This document shows, piece by piece, positions 11,491 through 24,400 of a stretch of 64,000 nucleotides of DNA. The translations under genes and the position numbers were made by a program. Under the pieces are notes generated by a model that was not told the DNA's origin, did no database searches, and saw nothing but the letters and a program-made list of their open reading frames with translations. Numbering within the stretch: the first letter of the stretch is position 1; every line of letters starts with the position of its first letter. The DNA is from Eucalyptus grandis (taxonomy: Eukaryota; Streptophyta; Magnoliopsida; Myrtales; Myrtaceae): NCBI RefSeq assembly GCF_016545825.1, contig NC_052612.1, forward strand, positions 46,545,738-46,609,737. The letters are read 5' to 3'.

Positions 11491-13981
11491 TTACCTAGAA
11501 TAATCAAGACTACGGCTCCTGCTCCTGCTCCTGCTGAAGCTCCAACTGGGACTCCTTGAGCGATGAGGTGAACGTGAATAAGATCGACCTCTTGGTGATA
11601 CTGACCTGCATCATCAAGAAAACTTCATTAAAAAAATGATACAATAAACTAAGCTCCAAAGCATCTTGGGTGGACCCAAAACAAACAACTAACAAGGCAA
11701 GAAAGGATTATACAAAAGCAACTAAAACTCTCAATACCTTGAGTAACAGCGACGCCTGGGAGAAGGTGAATTATAGTATGCATCCCGTGAGTAAGTGCGT
11801 GCATATGATGGAGATCGAGAATAACCCCGGGGAGAATGTCTCCTATCATACGAACGACCCCTGATAATAGCACAATGAAATTCCCCATGAATCTCAGCTT
11901 CTACCAGGAAACTCCGGTTAGCCATTACGTAAAGGCTTTTCATCTTTAGTGAAACAATTTAGCTATTCCAACCATAACATTTCCAGAAAAGAAAGTGCAA
12001 AAACTGTTTGTGGATTATAAGCACAGCCTAATCAAATAAGAGAATAATAGTAATATGCTTTCACCAGTCACACATCTACTAAACAAAACCACAAGAGAAG
12101 GCCAACCATCCCTCAATATATTAATCAACTTTCAAAGCTAAATCAAGGGACTCTCATGAAACCATACATTAAGAATACAATGATAAAAGTAAACTCACTT
12201 ATCACCAAATATATCAGTCGAAAAGGATAAAGAACCTTCAGGAAAGAGGCAACAGAAAAACCTGATACTATAACAGCCATGTCGAATCCCCTCCCAGTTC
12301 ATGCCTAATAACTCAAACTAGTACCATGACACAATACAGATTCTCCACATCGTTAAACTCATCATCTCATCACAATAAACACAAACTATCCTTGCAATGT
12401 TATTATTTCACAAACATTCCATGTAATCGACAAAGAATATGCTATAATTCTCTCACAAAACAACCACCTCCATTGCAATGGCATACCTCTAAGCACCTCT
12501 AATACTTTTTCCAACCACACATTTGGCCCCTGCTTAAAGTGCTATCGCATCATTGGAGAAAGTTTCCATTTTCAAAGAAGAATTATGTTATCCCATGCCT
12601 TCCCAGATCCACAACATAAGCATGTGCTCTTACAACCTCCCATCCTATGTAAGGGTAAAAGGCATAATAAAAGCACACAAAGAGTTCATGTTCTGTCAGG
12701 CAATATACTTAATTACCTGAAGCCTTCTCTCGCTCTCATTTCTGAAGGCTTCTTCCTGTTTTCCTCAGCAAAAATCACTCTCATTTCACGGCCAAGGAGC
12801 ACTTCCCCATCCATGTAACGTTTAGCATCTGCAGCATCTTCTGGATACACATACTGAACAAAGCCAAAACCGCGGGGATCCCTGCATCAAAAACAGATCA
12901 TCAGCCATAAACTAGAAACCAATGCCAAGGGCACAGGTGAATTTGCAAGTCATCTTTGAAGATGAAGAATCACGACAGTAATTCTGCCCACATTCCATTC
13001 AATTCGAAAAGGCAGTCATGCAGCTGCTCACCTTGCGCGAGCAAATCTTAATTTCTTGAAATTCTTCAAGAATTTGAACTTCTTCATAAGAAGTCATATC
13101 CACTTTCTTCAAATCTTCATTGACATTAAGACAACCTTGAACCATACCCTTACCATTTCAATAGGTGTCTTCAACAAACTTTCACCTCACTACTTCACTG
13201 GTGTCTTCAAAACTTTCAATGACAAAACCAAACTCCAATAAACAAGTGATGAAAAAGGTAACAATCTTGACAAGAGGCCAAATATATAGAGATGGAACAA
13301 TCATAGGCAATACTTCTTATTTCTTTTTAAGTTCTTTGAGTACTTGCTATATCAGTACTTAAATTCATCTAGAAACATTAACCCACTCAACAAAGAAACC
13401 TAGACATATATCTGCAAAGGTTGTCATGACTTACCCTGTATAGTAATCACGAGGCAAATAAATGTCCTTGAGAGGACCAAACCGGCCAAATGGACCACGT
13501 AGGTCTTCAGCCCTGCATAAGAAAATTTTGTTTGCTTTAATAATATTTTTTCTGTAATAGGGCGAGAAAAGGAAAATCACTCTGCCATATACCACAAGGT
13601 CATAATATCCTACAGGAGGTTATTCATTTACTAACAGATGCGAAGAATCTTATTCTTGCCTTACGCAAATCATTCTAATCAGCAATTCAACTATTCGTGG
13701 TAATTATCCTGCTAGCACTCTGATATTCTAACTTGATCGATTCCATCTTCTGAAATATAAAGAGACAATATTCTGCGAGAAGCGTAGTGCCTGTGCTACG
13801 AAGCATATACCAAAGAATGCCATGAAATCAGACCTGCAGTCACGATGGAGGTTGCGAACCAGAAGGCTAGTAGGTAGGTCTTTGCCACGACTGTCATATC
13901 GATCCCTAGGACTAGGGCTTGGCGCCTCCTGCTGTAACTCCTCGGTGGAGATGGACTGTAGCTAAAACTTCTTCCCCTCAT
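11491..13981 (-). CDS. SC35-like SR splicing factor (SCL30A/SCL33 type), frameshifted in coding exon 1
   Basis: Plant SCL-type SR protein: a short RS-rich N-terminus, one RRM and an RS tail, acting in nuclear pre-mRNA splicing. Coding exons on the minus strand are 13981-13834, 13512-13435, 12881-12717, 11860-11738 and 11605-11491. Exon 1 starts MRGRSFSYSPSPPRSYSRRR, then needs a +1 base to continue as PSPSPRDRYDSRGKDLPTSL and LLVRNLHRDCR. The RRM continues DLRGPFGRFGPLKDIYLPRD, RGFGFVQY (RNP1) and VIFAEENRKKPSEMR. The tail has repeated SR/RS pairs and ends SRSRSRSRSLDYSR. About 210 residues are expected, shorter than Arabidopsis SCL30A. All later junctions keep phase (2/1). The frameshift lies near 13920-13926 and may be an assembly error or a real lesion; no upstream ATG rescues the downstream frame. 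Confidence 0.85.
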
Positions 13982-14007
13982 TTGCACCAAAACTTAAAGC
14001 CCGCTAC

Positions 14008-15270
14008 CTACAAAGAAAGAGCATTTGATTCACATGGAGAAATATCGCTTTGGAGCAAAACCATTTGACTTGCATACTATTAATGCGAAGAGCATCTAAA
14101 GTAAACCCCATTCACCCAAAGCATCTTTTACGCCGTGAACTCACATGCAAATGAGCTCCCACTGAAACTCTTAAGGCTCCGCAGCCACTTCAAATATACA
14201 TGCAAAGTATCAAAACAATAACTCTCAAGCTTTATCCACTCCTATGTCAAGAGAATCTACGAACTTAAAATCATCGTCCAAATAAAAAAGATAATCCTAG
14301 ATAACACAATTCTGCCACCAGTGATTGTGAGCCGGAACAATAACCTTGTTTTAACACCAAAGCCAGTGAAATAACAATTATACCATCGAATATGCCAGCC
14401 ACTATAGGAATTATCCAACTTCAAAATGCGCAGAGAGGACCGTTCTCAGACTGCAGAATTTCTCAATTTCTCATGTGGTTTTAGAAAAGGTCTGAAATTT
14501 CAGGAAAAAAAAATAAAGACATACAATAAAAGAGTGTAGTGGACAAAAAAAATCTAAGAAAAGCAACCGCTTTTAAAACATCCGATTCATACAAATAACC
14601 AGAAAAACAAAAAGCACAAACTTCTCATCCGAAAAGAGGGCCGCTTCTAAGGTCCGGTTACACCTTTCGAGATTAATCTAACGGAAGACATTTTTCGGCT
14701 TCAATTCCCATCATTTATCCCGTAAACTACCATGCCGGACCTCAGATCGATCACTGCAAAGAAACATGACGACACCGTCGCTGTTTGCCCCTAGCGATCA
14801 CCACGCAGTCTCGGCCCCGCTCGATCACGACGATCGACCGACCGCGCGCGCGAAGGCTGGAAATCAACAAATCCTAAGCACGAGATCAAACGACTACGAC
14901 GACGACGACCTCACATCGAAACAAGCCGAGGCGAAGAGAATCCGGCGGCGCTAACGAACGCCGGACCGACGGAAAGCGTCGAGCTCCGCGAACTCGATGA
15001 CGCGTCCATCGACGGGATACCGTCGCGCCGGAGCTCGGAAACCGAGACCGAAACCGCAATCGCGAGCGCATCGGAGGGCGAAATCCGTACCTGAAACGCG
15101 CAGAGATTCGGCCGGTTTCGATCGCCTGGCGCTGATGGAGAGAGGGAGTGATGAGGCAATGAGGCCGAGAGGTCGGGGGGGTTATGAACGATTCTTGCGG
15201 GGCGAATGCGTTCGAGAAGCTTCTCAGTCGTTCGATAATCGAGGGGTTTTTATTCAGTGCATGCGATGAC
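14008..15270 (-). other. Predicted 5' UTR exon and leader intron of the SR-protein gene
   Basis: A GC-rich leader exon of about 15270-15091 ends with donor TTTCAG/GTACGG. The acceptor TTTGTAG/GTAGCGG at 14008 lies 26 bases before the ATG at 13981. The intron is 1,083 bp. A first intron in the 5' UTR is common in plant SR genes. The long minus-strand open frame over 14886-15272 lies in this leader and does not join the coding phase. The transcription start is a guess. Confidence 0.6.
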
Positions 15271-15774
15271 ATTCTTTCCGATTTGTACTTGCGAATCTAG
15301 CCGTTCGTGGTGGATGAATGAAAGGTCGATATGGCGGAGGCCCGGCCCACCGTGTGAAGGTTATGGTGGGGACTGGGGAGGTTGTTACTGAAAATTAAAG
15401 GAAAAAAATTCGCATAAACAATTCTTTTATACTGAAAATTAAAGAAAAAATAGTAAGTGAAAATACTTTTGAATGGATACAGGTAAAAATTGTTTTTTTT
15501 TCCCAAAAATAAAAAACCGACGCAATCTCATCTCTTTTAAAGTTTACAGAAAACCGTTTTTGAAGCTGCTTGTATAAATGTAGCCGAGCGAGACCTAGAA
15601 TTTTTTTTTTTGATTTTCGTAATAAAAATGCAGATTTGATTTTGTCTAGAAGTATTAGCACAATAAAAAAATTGAACTTATCTCCAATGTTACCTAAAAA
15701 AACAACTCAAAGGTGCCTTTTCTCTTATGCTAGTCTTTGTTATTAACATGTTAAATCGGATTATCTATGCGCAC

Positions 15775-15820
<46 letters not shown>
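15775..15820. repeat. (AT)n microsatellite
   Basis: About 23 AT units without interruption. Confidence 0.95.
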
Positions 15821-15823
<3 letters not shown>

Positions 15824-15955
15824 TGTTTGCATTAAATAGGTTTACCTATGTATTTCATGTCTACTGCTTTCTTGATATTTTCCGTTATTATCTTTTTCAT
15901 AGAAATATGTACTTATTGAATAATATACGGTGTACTTATTGCATTTTTATTTATA

Positions 15956-16913
15956 GGGAAAAGACAAAAAAAAACCTAAATTTTGTTTAAAGTAACAAAT
16001 TTACCCAAAATATTTTTTTTGACATGAAAAACCCTAAACTTTGAACCCACCCCATGGTGGACACGTTGGCTCGCGCCCTACCCTCTCATCCAAGAGAGGA
16101 GGGGTTTGAAACTCCGCACTCCCATTACGCAACTAAAGTGGAGTGCCATCGGAGGTGGGCCCCACGGGCCCCGCGCTAATGCTCCTCCTAATTTACATCG
16201 CCGACTAGTGTCAGAAAAAAAAAACTAAACTTTACCAACCATAACACATTTATCCCATACTTTTATTTGTGATACAAAAAACTCTAAACTATTATTCGTG
16301 CGACACATTATTTTGTTTTTTTTTTTACTTTTTATTTATTTTTTTCTTTTTTTCTTGTTCTTATTCTTTTCTCTTCCCTCCGTTGACATCAAGTGAGGGT
16401 GGCCCTTGCTTAGGTTGCCTAGGGCCGCTCGATACTGGCAAGGGCCTCCCTCACCCGACGCCAACGAGGGCACCTCTCACCAGGCCCTCGTTGATGCGAG
16501 GGTGCCTTCGCCAGATCTGGCGAGGCTCTCTCTAGCATCGGACGAGGTGTGCCTTCGCTAGATCTAGCGAGGGTGAGGAGTACCCTCGCCCAACTCAAGC
16601 GAGGCGTCAACCGAGGGCCCGCCTCGCCCGGCCACCCCCTCGCTTGACCCAGTCGAGGGTTGCCCTCACCAAACTTGGGTGAGGGGTGCCCTCGTTGGAC
16701 GCCGGCTTCCCTCCACCATGGCCGACATATGAAAGAGAAAAAAAAAGAAAAAAAAAAAAGGAAAAACATAAAAAAAAGAAGAAGATGAAAATGTCTTTGG
16801 TGGAGTAAATGTGTCACAATTTGCGAAGTTCATAGTTTTTTTTGTCACAAAAAAAAGTTTTAGATAAATTTGTCACAATAAGTAAAATTTGGAGTTTTTA
16901 ATGGTCTTTTCCC
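15956..16913. mobile_element. Non-autonomous Mutator-like TIR element with perfect 9-bp TSD
   Basis: The 958-bp element begins GGGAAAAGAC and ends GTCTTTTCCC. Imperfect terminal inverted repeats extend about 90 bp: the left reads through CCTAAATTTTG, AACAAATTTACC and ACCCTAAACTTT, and the right, read inverted, through CTCCAAATTTTAC, GACAAATTTATC and AACTATGAACTT. It is flanked by TTATTTATA at 15947-15955 and again at 16914-16922, a 9-bp target duplication typical of Mutator-like elements. The GC-rich core (16390-16710) is full of GCGAGG/CCTCGC words such as GCCAGATCTGGCGAGG and has no transposase. A second copy of the left-terminal sequence lies inside at about 16213-16310. Confidence 0.85.
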
Positions 16914-17326
16914 TTATTTATATTATGTCATTGCTAGAAACCCATAGTTAAATTGTGTTCACTGTATTGGACGAAAAAATAGAGTAATTTTCCCCAGTGT
17001 CATCAAAAAGTAAATTATCTGCTTTTGTTAACTTTTTAATTAATTATATTTATTCTAATTACATAACATTACGAGCAATAGGTGTCATGGAATAGTAGAA
17101 TAAACAAGAATATAACCAGCATCTAGACATGAAAAATACTGTGTTATGAATATAATGTCAAATAAATATGTAGTATTTAGCATCATCAAAATTGCTTTCA
17201 GTTAAGAAATGTTTAAATAAATTAAAAATAAGTTAAAACGATTCTAGTGTTTATAAGTGGAAAATAAAAATACGTGTATCCAAATCATACCTGGCTTATA
17301 GAGTTGTGGGGGGATTGTGGAAGTTG

Positions 17327-17328
<2 letters not shown>

Positions 17329-17394
<66 letters not shown>

Positions 17395-17404
17395 ATATAT
17401 ATAT
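17329..17404. repeat. Compound (AC)n(AT)n microsatellite
   Basis: An AC run from 17329 to about 17362 passes directly into an AT run to 17404, with one phase break (TATTAT) near 17383. Confidence 0.95.
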
Positions 17405-18270
17405 TTCCTTCTCCCTTCCATATATGCCCTATATCAAGTCTAAGTAATATTGTCTCCGACGGCGAAAATCACATGAACGTTTATTCTCTTTTTAACAGGC
17501 AAAACCCACTCTTTTTTTCTTGGCAATTCTCAATTCTTTCTTAGATTTTTCACTTTAACCGGCCGTATTGTAGTCCGGTATTTTTATGTTACCGACAACA
17601 CATCTTAAACAGCTCCGCTTAAATTTTATTAGGAATTTCTTCAGATAATTCACAGCACACTTCTTATCTTTTCTATTTGTTTGGTTTTTTTTAGTACTTT
17701 GTTGCTACAAAATTTTAAGATTGTAAATACGACGTACTTTTTTAGACTGTAATTAATTATTTGCGCACTATTAAAAGTTAAAAAGGATTAATACTATTAA
17801 AAGTCCTAAACCGAAAAACATATATCAAAATTAATTTTTATTATAAAAAAATTATAAACTAATATATATGTAACAAATTTACTCTTCATTAATTTTCGTT
17901 CAATTTAATAATATTGAGTTAAATGACACGTGGTATTCGACGAATGTATCAATTAGATTTCATCATCTCTTTGTCACAAAGATACTTATCTATAGTTTTT
18001 CGATATATTAATTTAATCTAACAGGAAAATTTATTATAAATGTGCCGGTTTAAAATATTAATTTAAAATAAATCTATCGAAGATATATATATAAGCTTGG
18101 GGGTTTCTCATGATATTTTAACTCAATAAGAAATCACTTTGCCCCCAGTCGGACCGGCCGGACAATCCGACCCGACTCATGCCCGCTGGTGGCCTCGAAG
18201 CCTTGAGGTCTTCTTCTTCTTCTCTCCTCCGCAAAACCCTTCTAAAGCCCCCGCCGAAAGCCTCTGTGCA

Positions 18271-18462
18271 GCGCTTTATATAGCTGCTCGCCACCGCGCT
18301 GAATCGCTTCTCGCGCTTAGCTGCTTCGCCTCTGCCGCACCGCCACCGCACCAGTCCAACCCAAGCGAGAGCTAAAGGGGCCCTTCGTCCGCCTAACGTC
18401 ATCCCGTTCGGTCGGTCTCTTGCTGCGGAATTTTTTTCCCCCCAGGCAAACGATCCGCCGGC
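18271..18462 (+). promoter_or_regulatory. Candidate core promoter and leader of RRP5
   Basis: A TATA-like CTTTATATAG lies at about 18274-18283, some 180 bases before the ATG at 18463, followed by a GC-rich, TATA-free leader. Spacing is reasonable for a start of transcription near 18310. Inferred from sequence only. Confidence 0.4.
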
Positions 18463-21400
18463 ATGGCGCCGCCGCCGAAGTCTCGGAAGGCCCAGCCGAG
18501 GGACGGCCCGAAGCTCGCGAAGGACTCCAGGAAACCGTTCAAGGCCAAGAAGAACCCCGGCGAGGCGGCGCGGCAGAAGCCCGTGGCCTTGCAGCTCGAG
18601 GACGACGTGCCTGATTTCCCCAGAGGTTAGAGGGACTCCGGGTTTTTTCCCCCTTCTGCGTCTGTGGAGGTTCCTCATTAATCGGAGAGGACAGGAAGAG
18701 TAGTGCGAGCGGTCTCAGTTGCTTTTTTGCTTGAACTGTCGTGGCGCGGTCGGCGCATTTGTGATGGGAGCTCGGTGTGGATTTGTCCTGGGTGATCTAA
18801 TTCTAGACCTATAGTCGGAAGATGGTTATCTTCTAATGTGTCGAGGTTTAGGTACATTTGTAAGTTGTAATTACTTAGTAATGTCCCAAGAGGTAAACTT
18901 TGGAGCTGTCTGATTGGACTTCCCACCATTTCTTGATGAAGAACGTCAAGAAGAAAACTTTCAGCGCATTTTGACTTGTAGAATTTATGCCGATGCAAAT
19001 CATCTAGTTCCTATGCCTCTCGAGTCATTTATCACTTATCAGTTTTTAATGGTTAGGTTGAGTTCTGAGCTTGTTCGCCATGTTCATAATTTATTTGAGA
19101 CCTGAACCCATTTGATTAAAAATAAATGGCAACAGTAGCTATGGATAACTACTTAAGGTTTTTTTTTTTTTTTTTTTTTAAGTGTTGTTTGATTTGTATG
19201 TTCAGGTGGCGGAAGTTTGCTCAGTCGAAAAGAACGTGAAGAAATTCATGCGGAAGTCGATTCACAGTTTGATGCTGACGGGAGGGAGTTAAAGAAAAAG
19301 AAAACGAGAAAGATGCAGAAGAGGGGGCCTACTTCAGAAGATGACCTGGGTTCACTTTTTGGGGATGGCATGACTGGGAAATTACCTAGATTTGCAAACA
19401 GAATCACTTTGAAGGTACTTGTCTCTGTTCTCTGGTTGTTCGTAGGAGTTAGCAAGATGTATACAATGCTCGTTAGTTTGATCAGAAACCCAAATACACA
19501 TTACGTTTCTTCACAGAGAAATTCATCAATTCAGAATAGTCATGGCTTTGGAATTAACTTTTTGCTCTATTAGTGAGCTTCAGACTATGAGAGCTATTAC
19601 AATGTCGTGCTTCTTGTGACATATACATTTGTATTTTGACATGCCCTTGGCTCAATGTGGCCTTTTTTCCTTGATTCCCTCTCTTCATCCAGTCCACCAC
19701 CCAAATGCAATCAGTCATCAGTGGGCTGCATCTTAGTCATCGATCCTTTTATGAATTTTGTCGAGGCTATATTGACTAGTTTAGGTTAAGTTTCGTAGTA
19801 TCCAAATTTTTCTTTCCTCCCTATTGTTTATTATACACTATCTTTCCATGCTTCTCGGCCAATTTGGGTGGACAGTTTTCATATAATATTTGTTCGTCCA
19901 GAATATTGCTCCTGGTATGAAGCTTTGGGGAGTCATCAGCGAAGTCAATGAGAAAGATCTCGTCGTTAGTCTTCCTGGGGGATTACGTGGTCTAGTTCGG
20001 GCATCAGAGGCAATAGATCCTGTTTTAGATGGTGAAACTAAGGTAATTGTTGCATATTGTTTTCTCATATGCATTTCCACAATTGCCATGGCCATGGTCT
20101 TGGTTCTTTTAATAATTCTATGCACCCCTGATACTTCACCTTGTCTTTTCCTTTTCTCCTGCAGGAAAGTGAAAATAATTCACTGTCGAGCGTGTTCAGT
20201 ATTGGGCATCTTGTATCTTGTGTTGTAATGCAAGTAGATGATGATAAAAAAGAAAAAGCAAAACGAAAGATCTGGCTCTCTTTGCGTCTCTCTTTGGTGC
20301 AAAAGGGATTTACACTAGAAGCCATTCAAGAAGGGATGGTAAGCTTTCTGAATTTTCTTAAAAGACGGGTGAAAGGATTTGACTTTGAATATTTGTTGAT
20401 AGACCCTCTTTATCTGAACCATGAACAAAACAAAAGAATAGGACTGGCATTTTTTTGGCTTACTTGGACATTCTTATCTAGTGCAAATATGTCAAAATGC
20501 ATGCCCTCAAACTTCAGGCAAATAAATGGGAGCAATATATCTTAGCATGCAACATGTGAGTCATTGTAGTTTAATTGTTTAATGTTAAAACATTCCCAGC
20601 TTGGATGGATTATTCTGCTAGACACTGGGGAAGAATGTAAGCTCATTCTTTGTGGTACACAATCTCATGCTTGGCTTTTTTAATCATTTTCTGTTACTTA
20701 CCCAGCAATCATAATTCAGTATTGGGCTGACTCATAAGCATAGAATAGTTGTTTTGTTTCTATTCTTGAACTAACATATTAATGTTTAATTAGGAAAGTA
20801 TTTGGAGAGTCCATCCTGCATGTGTCAATATAAAATTTTCGAGATCGTTGTTTATGTCTGTCATACTTCTAGAATTGTGTAAATTTCTCTCTGACCCTTT
20901 TGATAGATGAATAAATAATTGTTCTGAAGTATATTTTGTTTACATTTTGTTTGGTAGTTTAATTGACATGTTGCATGATCATTAAAATAAAATGATGCTA
21001 TTTGTATGATATTGGCAGCCATAATTCAGTTATTTGGCTCAATTTTTTTATCATTGGGTATAGTGAGTGTCTTTTTATGAGGCAGCCATGCTTATCTCTG
21101 GGCGGCAATTCTCTTCATAAATCAACAATCTCTTTCTAGATAAACTATTGATCAGAATTGTAGCCTGGAACTAATGTCCCTGGTTGATATTATAGGTCCT
21201 CTCAGCATACGTCAGAAGTGTTGAAGATCATGGTTACATTCTGCACTATGGCTCACCTTCTTTTACAGGATTTTTGCCAAAAGCCAGCGAAGATGGTAAT
21301 GCCTCAACAACTTTCATTTTTGTTTGTTGCTATCTTGTTTACATAAGTTTCTTTTCAGTTACAGTTTTGGTTGGATAGCATGAAGTAGGTACTGATATTA

Positions 21401-24400
21401 AAGCATATAAGAATTACAAGGCAGTCTGATTTTCACTTTAGATGCATCTTCGTCGCACAAACATTTTTGGGAGCAGAATCGATGAAAGTTTGCATTGTCT
21501 GACATGATTTAATAGCAGCAACAACCTGACACGATGCATATGACAGGAAATGAACCATTCTGACATATATTTCAAACAATTTTTCTTTAGAGTTTATGGT
21601 GGTTTGGCAATCTCACAGAGATTGAAACGAATTAAATGAAAGGGGATTATTAACTTGAGTTGCCACTTGCAGAAGAAAACCTTAAGGCAACCACTCGCCA
21701 TCAGTTATTGAAAACTTTTGAGGACATTCAGAATACCACAAGTTGGATAGCATTCTGATTTAACTGAAAATAGTAAATGGTTAATTTGTCAGGGTAGGAA
21801 TGATATCTCTGACACAAGTTTTAAAAGCATGAGACACTTTTACCACTTTAGAAGTCCTCATTCTCTATTGCAAGCGTTTTAGTTGCATTGAAGTTGCTTA
21901 TGTAGGCTGGTCATCTGTGGCTATAATGTCACTTGCATTGACTTATAGCATTTGACATTCATGATTGTTTAGTTTGGATTGTAAATATTACCTACGTAAA
22001 TCACCTGCAGTGGGCATCATTCTAAGATTCTTTCAGATAATATATCTCCTCTTTTTCTTTAGCAGAGGTATTTTATTCATAGAAGTTTGAAAAATAACAG
22101 TTAGAGGAATTGTTTCTCCCAAAAGTTTTATGATTTAATTATGTACATAACTAGCATAGTTATCGACGCTACCCTCTCTTGTAAGCCGGGTTTTATAAGT
22201 AGGAGACGAGATTGAATAGACAACCCCAGATAGAAATTTATAACAGAATTAGTTAGGCAGAACAACAGTGAGAGGGAAGTTTCAAGATTTGAACATGTAA
22301 CAATACTCTGATACCAAGTTCTGTAAACCTTTTCTTTCCCAATAAATTAAACTGTCATATTTCTAGCTTGCTTCAGTGGTGTGTGCTTGTTTGCTTTGAT
22401 TGATGTAATGGAGATTCCGGCTAAAATAGTCCTTCCTTTGGGTTTTTAGGTCTTGTGTTTATATGTTTTATAGTTCTTTTTCCATTTTTTCTTGCTTCAG
22501 TAATGTCTGCCGTGTGTCATTCTCATGTGGCTTTGATGTATCTTCTTTCATTTTTCAGAGAGCAGGGGTCCTGAATTAAAAGTTGGGAAACTTTTGCAAG
22601 GAGTCGTCAAAAGCATTGATAAAGGTCGAAAAGTTGTTTATTTGAACCCTGACCTGGATATGGTGTCGAAATTTGTGGTAGCTATCTCTTAATCATTCAT
22701 TCCACACAAGTTGTCAACCTATCTTTCATTCAAAGGTGTTTTGCTTTTGCCCTTATTTCGTATCGGTATTTACACGCAGACAAAGGACGTGAAGGGCATC
22801 TCAATTGATCTTCTTGTTCCTGGTATGATGGTCAATGCTCGCGTACAATCAACCATTGAGAATGGGGTCATGCTATCGTTCCTCACGTACTTCTCGGGAA
22901 CTGTGAGTTTTATGGTCACTGGTTCTCTTATTGTCGAACACTGAAGTTATCTTTGACAAGATGGGCAGGATTTTATATTTTATAAGGGTAGTGAATTCTT
23001 CTTGTCTGGTTACATGTTACTTTACTAATTGACAGGTGGATATGTTTCACTTAGAGAGCGCTTTACCTACAAAAAGTTGGATGGACAGTTACACTAAAAA
23101 TAAGAAGGTTTAATCACTCCTCTTTATTTTCACGCTTGTGTGTATCTATATCTAGGCTCATGACTGTTCCTTTTTTTGGTTGGCTCTTGGCTGCTGTCTT
23201 TCCACATAACATTGTAGCAACTGTCATATGAGGAAATAATCTAAATTTTGTTGATAATGTCATATTTTCTGCTGAGTGCATGTCTTATTATGCTCTCCCT
23301 AGTACATCAGAACTTCGCAAGATGCTGACAGCTTTGTTTTTGCGAGCTTCATTTGGACGTGAATATTGCTTTGATTCTCAACCTCTTGCTTTGACAGTGT
23401 GTAACAGTGGGGGTTTTCCATTTGTTTGATATCCCTGGAGTGGAAAATTTGTCAACAATACTTTCAGTTTCTTGTGAGGAGTAGAGATTCTTAAAGATCA
23501 ATAACTATTTGCACTGAGATAATTACTGTACTTGTAGAAAGAACAGATGGTTGACCAAAACATCATTAGCTATCCTATAGATGTTTGTCTGTGTAAGTAG
23601 TTTCAGATAGCATGGAGACTATCCTGATAGGCAAGGTTGGTTATGGAAGGCTATGATATCAGCCAGAGTATTGTGGATTGACAATTAAGTATTGTAAGCT
23701 TATTGTATGAGACAACAGCATTCTAAGTTTCCAATACTGTAAGTTGACTGTGTGAGACTGCAAACGCATTCAGGGTTTTATTGCTGGAACTTGCATTTAC
23801 ATCCTCCTTCAGGCTTGGAGAGCATGCTGCCTATTTTGGCATTTTGGGTACTTGGTTTCTCATTCATGGGGCATTTGCTGATATGACTGCTGGCATTAAA
23901 TTAGAGTAGCTGGGATTGATGGGACTTTTGATGAACGATTGCTTGCCAATGATGAGTTCTATGGTTTTATTTTATTTGTACCACATAATCTGCTGCCTTT
24001 GGCTATATTAGTAGTTGCAATTTATGTCTATGAAGTTCTTTATCCTCGAAAGTTGTCGAGATCTGATCAATGACATGTTTGGCCCATTATATTTTCAGCA
24101 TGTTAAAATGAGATTTGGTCCTATCATCTTTTCCTGTTACTAATATGTGCTGTTACCTTGCTGTATCAGGTTAATGCTCGGATTTTATTTGTTGATCCTT
24201 TTAGTAGAGCGATCAGTTTGACTATGAATCCGTATCTTATTCAAAATAAGGCTCCTCCTTTGGTAAGATTACACACATTATTCTCCTTTAGCCTGAGGAA
24301 TGTCAGTGTCAATATGTTGTTTGTGTTCTGAGTGAATGTCACTATGGATCTGGCAATTAATTCGCAATCCTGTTACTTGGTTTCTGAAAGAGGCCTGTGA

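Larger units (their letters stand above)
15271..18270. other. Gene-free AT-rich interval with transposon and microsatellites
   Basis: No exon-like frame. The interval holds an (AT)n run, the MULE-like element, and an (AC)n(AT)n microsatellite. The part 17405-18100 is AT-rich and otherwise featureless. The two flanking genes are transcribed away from this interval, so both promoters lie at its ends. Confidence 0.7.

Noticed and set aside
14886..15272. 128-codon minus-strand frame upstream of the SR gene
   Set aside because: It lies in a GC-rich leader, ends in a run of valines from a simple repeat, and does not continue in phase into the coding exons.
16419..16848. Minus-strand frames in the MULE core as genes
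   Set aside because: They are products of GCGAGG-type repeats and poly-A/T tracts with no domain.
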